Assembly (NCBI GenBank): GCA_049601975.1
Contig: JBMYRC010000048.1
Coordinates: 1 to 27,280 of the forward strand
Source: UBA6544 sp049601975
GTDB taxonomy: Bacteria; Pseudomonadota; Alphaproteobacteria; UBA8366
Reading direction: 5' to 3'
Length of the DNA: 27,280 nt
The translations under genes and the position numbers were made by a program. Below, piece after piece: positions 24,523-27,280 of the stretch (its first letter is position 1; each line of letters begins with the position of its first letter). The notes under the pieces are model-generated. The model made no database searches and was not told the origin of the DNA. It was given only the letters and a program-made list of their open reading frames with translations.

Positions 24523-25233
24523 ATGGCTACGCTTCCTCCTGGACCTGAATTCAACACATTTACCGCCATCGGTCGCTGTGAGTCGACCGGTAGGCTTGGG
24601 ATTGCGACCTCTACGCGCTCGCTCGCCGTCGGCGCTCGTGTGCCGTTCGTGCAGGCCAGAACCGGCGCCGTAGCCATCATGGCGATCGCGGATGCGCGAC
24701 TCGGGCATATGGCGCAGCGTCTCTTGAAGCTCGGCTATAAGGCGCCGGCGGTCATCGAACAACTAGTCCAGGGCGACCCTTATTGCGAATACCGCCAGCT
24801 CGGCGTGATCGATGACGACGGTTTTGCCGCCGCGCGCACCGGCAGGCAAAACCGCGATTGGGCGGGCCATCACGTGCGCGATAATTTTATCGCCCTCGGC
24901 AATGTTCTGCTGGGCGAACACGTCCTGGACGAAATTGAAGCCGGATATAACGAGGACCGAAGCGCCAATCTCGAAGATCGCCTGATGCGCGCCATAGAAA
25001 CCGGGCGCGACGCAGGCGGCCAGCACGGCGGCCAACGTTCCGCCGCGATCTTGGTCTATGACGACAAAGAATTTCCACGCGTCGATTTGCGGGTCGACCA
25101 CCATGAAGAGCCAGTAGGCGAGCTGCGCCGCGTCTTCGATGTCTTCAAGCCGGCCATCGACTACTACAACCACCGCCAGGTCGATGCCCGTGTGAAACCG
25201 CTATTCGAGGCCGTCCCGAACGACAACTACTGA
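24523..25233 (+). CDS. DUF1028 family protein
   Basis: This 236-residue protein fits the DUF1028 family: NTFTAIGRCESTGRLGIATS at the start, SLAVGARVPFVQARTGAVA, QLGVIDDDGFAAARTG and GGQHGGQRSAAILVY. The family is thought to have an Ntn-hydrolase-like fold, which recalls amidase or self-processing proteases, but its reaction is unknown. In this protein the chain starts with a short extension before the core strand. ATG 24523 has AGGGG upstream; a much longer open frame reaching 24109 is antisense to the phosphatase gene and is rejected. Its stop overlaps the TSUP permease start (TGATG), so the two are translationally coupled and may act on, and move, the same small acid. Confidence 0.9.
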   Translation: MATLPPGPEFNTFTAIGRCESTGRLGIATSTRSLAVGARVPFVQARTGAVAIMAIADARLGHMAQRLLKLGYKAPAVIEQLVQGDPYCEYRQLGVIDDDGFAAARTGRQNRDWAGHHVRDNFIALGNVLLGEHVLDEIEAGYNEDRSANLEDRLMRAIETGRDAGGQHGGQRSAAILVYDDKEFPRVDLRVDHHEEPVGELRRVFDVFKPAIDYYNHRQVDARVKPLFEAVPNDNY

Positions 25234-25982
25234 TGGGATCGCTTGAGACAGAGACAGTCGTTGCTGTCATCTCCGCCTTCCTGATCGCCGGCGTCGTCAA
25301 AGGCGCACTTGGCATGGGATTGCCGACTATCTCCCTAGCCATTATGGGGATGGCGCTAGGATTACGGGAAGCGATCCCTGTGCTGATGGTCCCCTCTTTT
25401 CTTGCGAACCTGTGGCAATTCACGCGGCCGGGGCCAATCATGCCGCTGTTCAAACGCTTCGGTGCGCTTAACGCCACGGCTTGCATCGGCATTTGGGGCG
25501 GTACCGTGCTGCTCTTTCGTATCGACCCGGTAATCATCAACACATTGTTCGGCGGCGTAGTGGTTATCTATGCGGCGATTAATCTGATGCATGTGGATTT
25601 CACCCTGCCGCCGGGACGAGAAAAACTGCTTGGCCTACCGGTCGGGTTATTCTCCGGATTACTGTCCGGTGTCAGCGGTTCGCTCTTGTTGCCATTGGTC
25701 GTCTATCTCCAGGCCCTCAAGTTGGACAAGGATACGTTTGTACAAGCCACGGGGCTTTCATTGTTCATCGGCACCGTCGTTTGGGCGGCCTCACTATATG
25801 GCGAAGGGGCGATGACCGGAGAAGCTTGGATCTTATCGGCGATTGCCGTCCCACCCATCTTGGCTGGCATGACGGTCGGCCAATGGCTGCGGGGCCGCAT
25901 TACGGACACCAAATTCCGCACGGCGGTCTTTATCATCCTGATCGTCCTCGCCGCTAATCTGGTGAAAAAAGGTTTCATGTAA
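25233..25982 (+). CDS. TSUP (TauE/SafE) family permease
   Basis: This 249-residue membrane protein has about eight hydrophobic segments. The paired signature segments are LIAGVVKGALGMGLPTISLAIMG in the first half and LFSGLLSGVSGSLLLPLVVYL in the second. It starts within the stop codon of the DUF1028 gene (TGATG) and is thus the second gene of a two-gene operon. Family members export sulfite or organosulfonates or take up small organic acids. It is not a close copy of the TSUP at 19343-20122: the two share topology but few residues. The substrate is unknown. Confidence 0.88.
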   Translation: MGSLETETVVAVISAFLIAGVVKGALGMGLPTISLAIMGMALGLREAIPVLMVPSFLANLWQFTRPGPIMPLFKRFGALNATACIGIWGGTVLLFRIDPVIINTLFGGVVVIYAAINLMHVDFTLPPGREKLLGLPVGLFSGLLSGVSGSLLLPLVVYLQALKLDKDTFVQATGLSLFIGTVVWAASLYGEGAMTGEAWILSAIAVPPILAGMTVGQWLRGRITDTKFRTAVFIILIVLAANLVKKGFM

Positions 25983-26063
25983 AATACAGCACATCTGCTT
26001 TCTTGGCACCGGGCAGTGGTTTATCATTCAGAGCAACAAACGAGGCGCATGAGTAGGAACACC

Positions 26064-26825
26064 ATGAGCGAAGAGAAGATCGTTACCGCGGCACTGATTA
26101 TTATCGGCAATGAAATCCTATCCGGCCGCATACAGGACGCGAACCTTTCCTATATCGCAACAAAGCTGAACGACGAGGCGGGTATTCGCCTCGCTGAAGT
26201 ACGTGTGGTACCGGATATCGAGGGTGAAATTGTCGAAGCGGTAAACGCCATGCGGACAAAGCACGATTATGTCTTCACCACCGGCGGCATCGGCCCGACC
26301 CATGATGACATCACCGCGGAAAGCGTGGCGAAAGCCTTCGGTCGCAAGCTGATCCGCCATCCGGAAGCCTATCGTCGACTGGTGGCGCAGTTCGAGAAAC
26401 GCGGCATGGAGATCAACGAGGCGCGCTTGCGAATGACCAATACGCCGGAGGGGGCAACCCTGGTGGAGAACGGCATTTCCGTCGCGCCGGGCTTCCAGGT
26501 GGAAAACGTCTATGTCATGGCGGGCGTGCCGCAGGTAGCACACGCGATGATCGACTGGCTGGCCCCACGCCTTGAGGGTGGCAAACCAGTTCGCACGAAG
26601 ACGTTAGTCTGTTCCTTAGGCGAAGGTAATTTAGCGAAGGAACTCGGCGAAATACAGGATCGCTACCCGAAAATCGATATCGGTAGCTACCCGTTCTACG
26701 GAGAGGGAAATTACGGTACCAGCATCGTGTTGCGCCACACGGACACCGACCTGTTAGATAAGGCCGGTGAAGAGGTCGCAGCACTGATGCGCGCCCACGG
26801 CGGAGAGCCGCGCGACAAGATATAA
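26064..26825 (+). CDS. CinA/MoaB-like (MoCF domain) protein
   Basis: This 253-residue protein has a molybdopterin-binding (MoCF_biosynth) domain: TAALIIIGNEILSGR, VFTTGGIGPTHDDITAESVAKAFG, and VAPGFQVENVYVMAGVP. These are the segments of the N-terminal domain of CinA and of MoaB/MogA. The C-terminal CinA amidase domain is absent, so nicotinamide-nucleotide amidohydrolase activity is not expected; short CinA-like proteins of this type are common in alphaproteobacteria. The role is unclear; FAD or ADP-ribose pyrophosphatase-type activity known for COG1058 members is one option. The ATG at 26064 has AGGA at good spacing; ATGs upstream, such as 26049, are possible. Confidence 0.88.
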   Translation: MSEEKIVTAALIIIGNEILSGRIQDANLSYIATKLNDEAGIRLAEVRVVPDIEGEIVEAVNAMRTKHDYVFTTGGIGPTHDDITAESVAKAFGRKLIRHPEAYRRLVAQFEKRGMEINEARLRMTNTPEGATLVENGISVAPGFQVENVYVMAGVPQVAHAMIDWLAPRLEGGKPVRTKTLVCSLGEGNLAKELGEIQDRYPKIDIGSYPFYGEGNYGTSIVLRHTDTDLLDKAGEEVAALMRAHGGEPRDKI

Positions 26826-26845
26826 GTTGGGTGCGAACCCAACCT

Positions 26846-26920
26846 CGCCCTTCGACAGGCTCAAGGTGAGGTCTCTATCTGTCGCTCTTGATTTCCTCAC
26901 CCTGAGCCTGTCGACGAATG
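26846..26920. repeat. Palindromic intergenic repeat, copy 2
   Basis: Arms 26846-26871 and 26895-26920 form an inverted repeat matching at 21 of 26 positions, with a 23-base loop. The inner core TCGACAGGCTCA-x-GGTGAGG is nearly perfect, and it is clearly the same family as the copy at 13539-13620. It lies between the CinA-like gene and the phosphodiesterase gene and could end or stabilise the upstream transcript. Confidence 0.85.
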
Positions 26921-26945
26921 TTACACCTCGTTGGAGACAAGCTTC

Positions 26946-27280
26946 ATGAAATCTCGAGTCCTCATCGTCTCCTTCGACGCGTTGCGCCCGGACATGGTAA
27001 CGCCCGATCTTATGCCGAACCTTTGTAAATTCGTGTCGGAGAGCGCGCATTTCCCGGAGGCCCGCTCGACTTTCCCGACGGAAACCCGAGTTAATCAGAC
27101 GGCAATGATCACCGGCTGCTATCCGGAACGCCACGGCATCGTCGGCAATCGGTTCCAAGATGCGGACGCTTCGCCGGGCAGATTATTCAATACGGGAGAT
27201 GAGACCCAATTAGCGGAAGGCGACAAGCGGCTTGGCGGCAAATTGGTCGACGTCCCAGTTTTAGGCGAGATTCTCGATGC
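26946..27280 (+). CDS. Type I phosphodiesterase/nucleotide pyrophosphatase, N-terminal part
   Basis: The last 335 bases encode the first 111 residues of a protein that runs off the window. VLIVSFDALRPDMV holds the first metal-binding Asp of the alkaline-phosphatase superfamily. STFPTETRVNQTAMITGCYPERHGIVGN holds the nucleophile threonine (FPTET) and the downstream PERHGI motif of the type I phosphodiesterase/nucleotide pyrophosphatase group. Such enzymes hydrolyse phosphodiester or phosphonate bonds of nucleotides or lipids with two metal ions. There is no signal peptide at the start, so it is probably cytoplasmic. The ATG at 26946 has GGAGA upstream. The active-site histidines lie outside the window. 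Confidence 0.85.
   Translation, partial: MKSRVLIVSFDALRPDMVTPDLMPNLCKFVSESAHFPEARSTFPTETRVNQTAMITGCYPERHGIVGNRFQDADASPGRLFNTGDETQLAEGDKRLGGKLVDVPVLGEILD

Noticed and set aside
1..27280. CRISPR arrays, tRNA or rRNA genes, transposases, prophage genes
   Set aside because: No spaced direct repeats, no cloverleaf-like segments and no transposase, integrase or phage proteins were found on either strand.

Overview
The window is about 27 kb of densely packed bacterial chromosome with moderately high GC. Gene content and style point to an alphaproteobacterium, possibly a Rhodospirillales-like environmental lineage. The evidence is Sco1/SenC, RimO, TauD-, DUF1330- and DUF1028-type proteins, several glutathione S-transferases, and a palindromic intergenic repeat with the core TTCGACAGGCTCA. 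This placement is inference. I see no rRNA, tRNA, CRISPR array, insertion sequence or prophage, and no gene-free stretch longer than about 200 bases.

Layout. 1-3426: the C-terminal end of a TauD/TfdA dioxygenase, an MFS transporter, and a LysR regulator divergent from an EamA/DMT permease, with a dyad between those two that fits a LysR box. 3423-4982 (minus): a three-gene operon with ATGA overlaps, made of two small cysteine-containing exported proteins of unknown function and an Sco1/SenC protein. Both small genes carry a lesion at the end of the signal-peptide coding region. 5103-11178: an accessory set of small-molecule enzymes in short divergent operons (sugar-phosphate-isomerase-like TIM barrel, two GSTs, two alpha/beta hydrolases, DUF1330, RidA-like, SCP2-like, and a frameshifted enoyl-CoA hydratase). 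11286-14530: a tungstate ABC transporter in the order tupB-tupC-tupA, facing an HTH plus periplasmic-binding-like regulator. 14535-19338: rimO, divergent from an 1121-residue single-chain acyl-CoA carboxylase (BC-BCCP-CT). 19343-20761 (minus): a prephenate-dehydratase/BacA-like protein followed by a TSUP permease. 20963-24408: a DEAD-box RNA helicase with a DbpA-type RNA-binding domain, a frameshifted PhyH-type dioxygenase and a histidine phosphatase. 24523-27280: a DUF1028 protein coupled to a second TSUP permease, a CinA/MoaB-fold protein, and the start of a phosphodiesterase/nucleotide pyrophosphatase.

Functional reading. The best-defined unit is oxyanion uptake (TupBCA) with a plausible local sensor-regulator. 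The least explained is the SCO operon with its two exported partners. Two TSUP permeases, each beside a different soluble protein, suggest two small organic or sulfonated anion modules.

Quality. Four genes (4028-4560, 4557-4982, 10397-11178, 22928-23721) have single lesions. Three are restored by adding one base and one is an in-frame amber. Either the assembly has residual one-base deletions or several accessory genes are decaying. The sequence alone cannot decide this.
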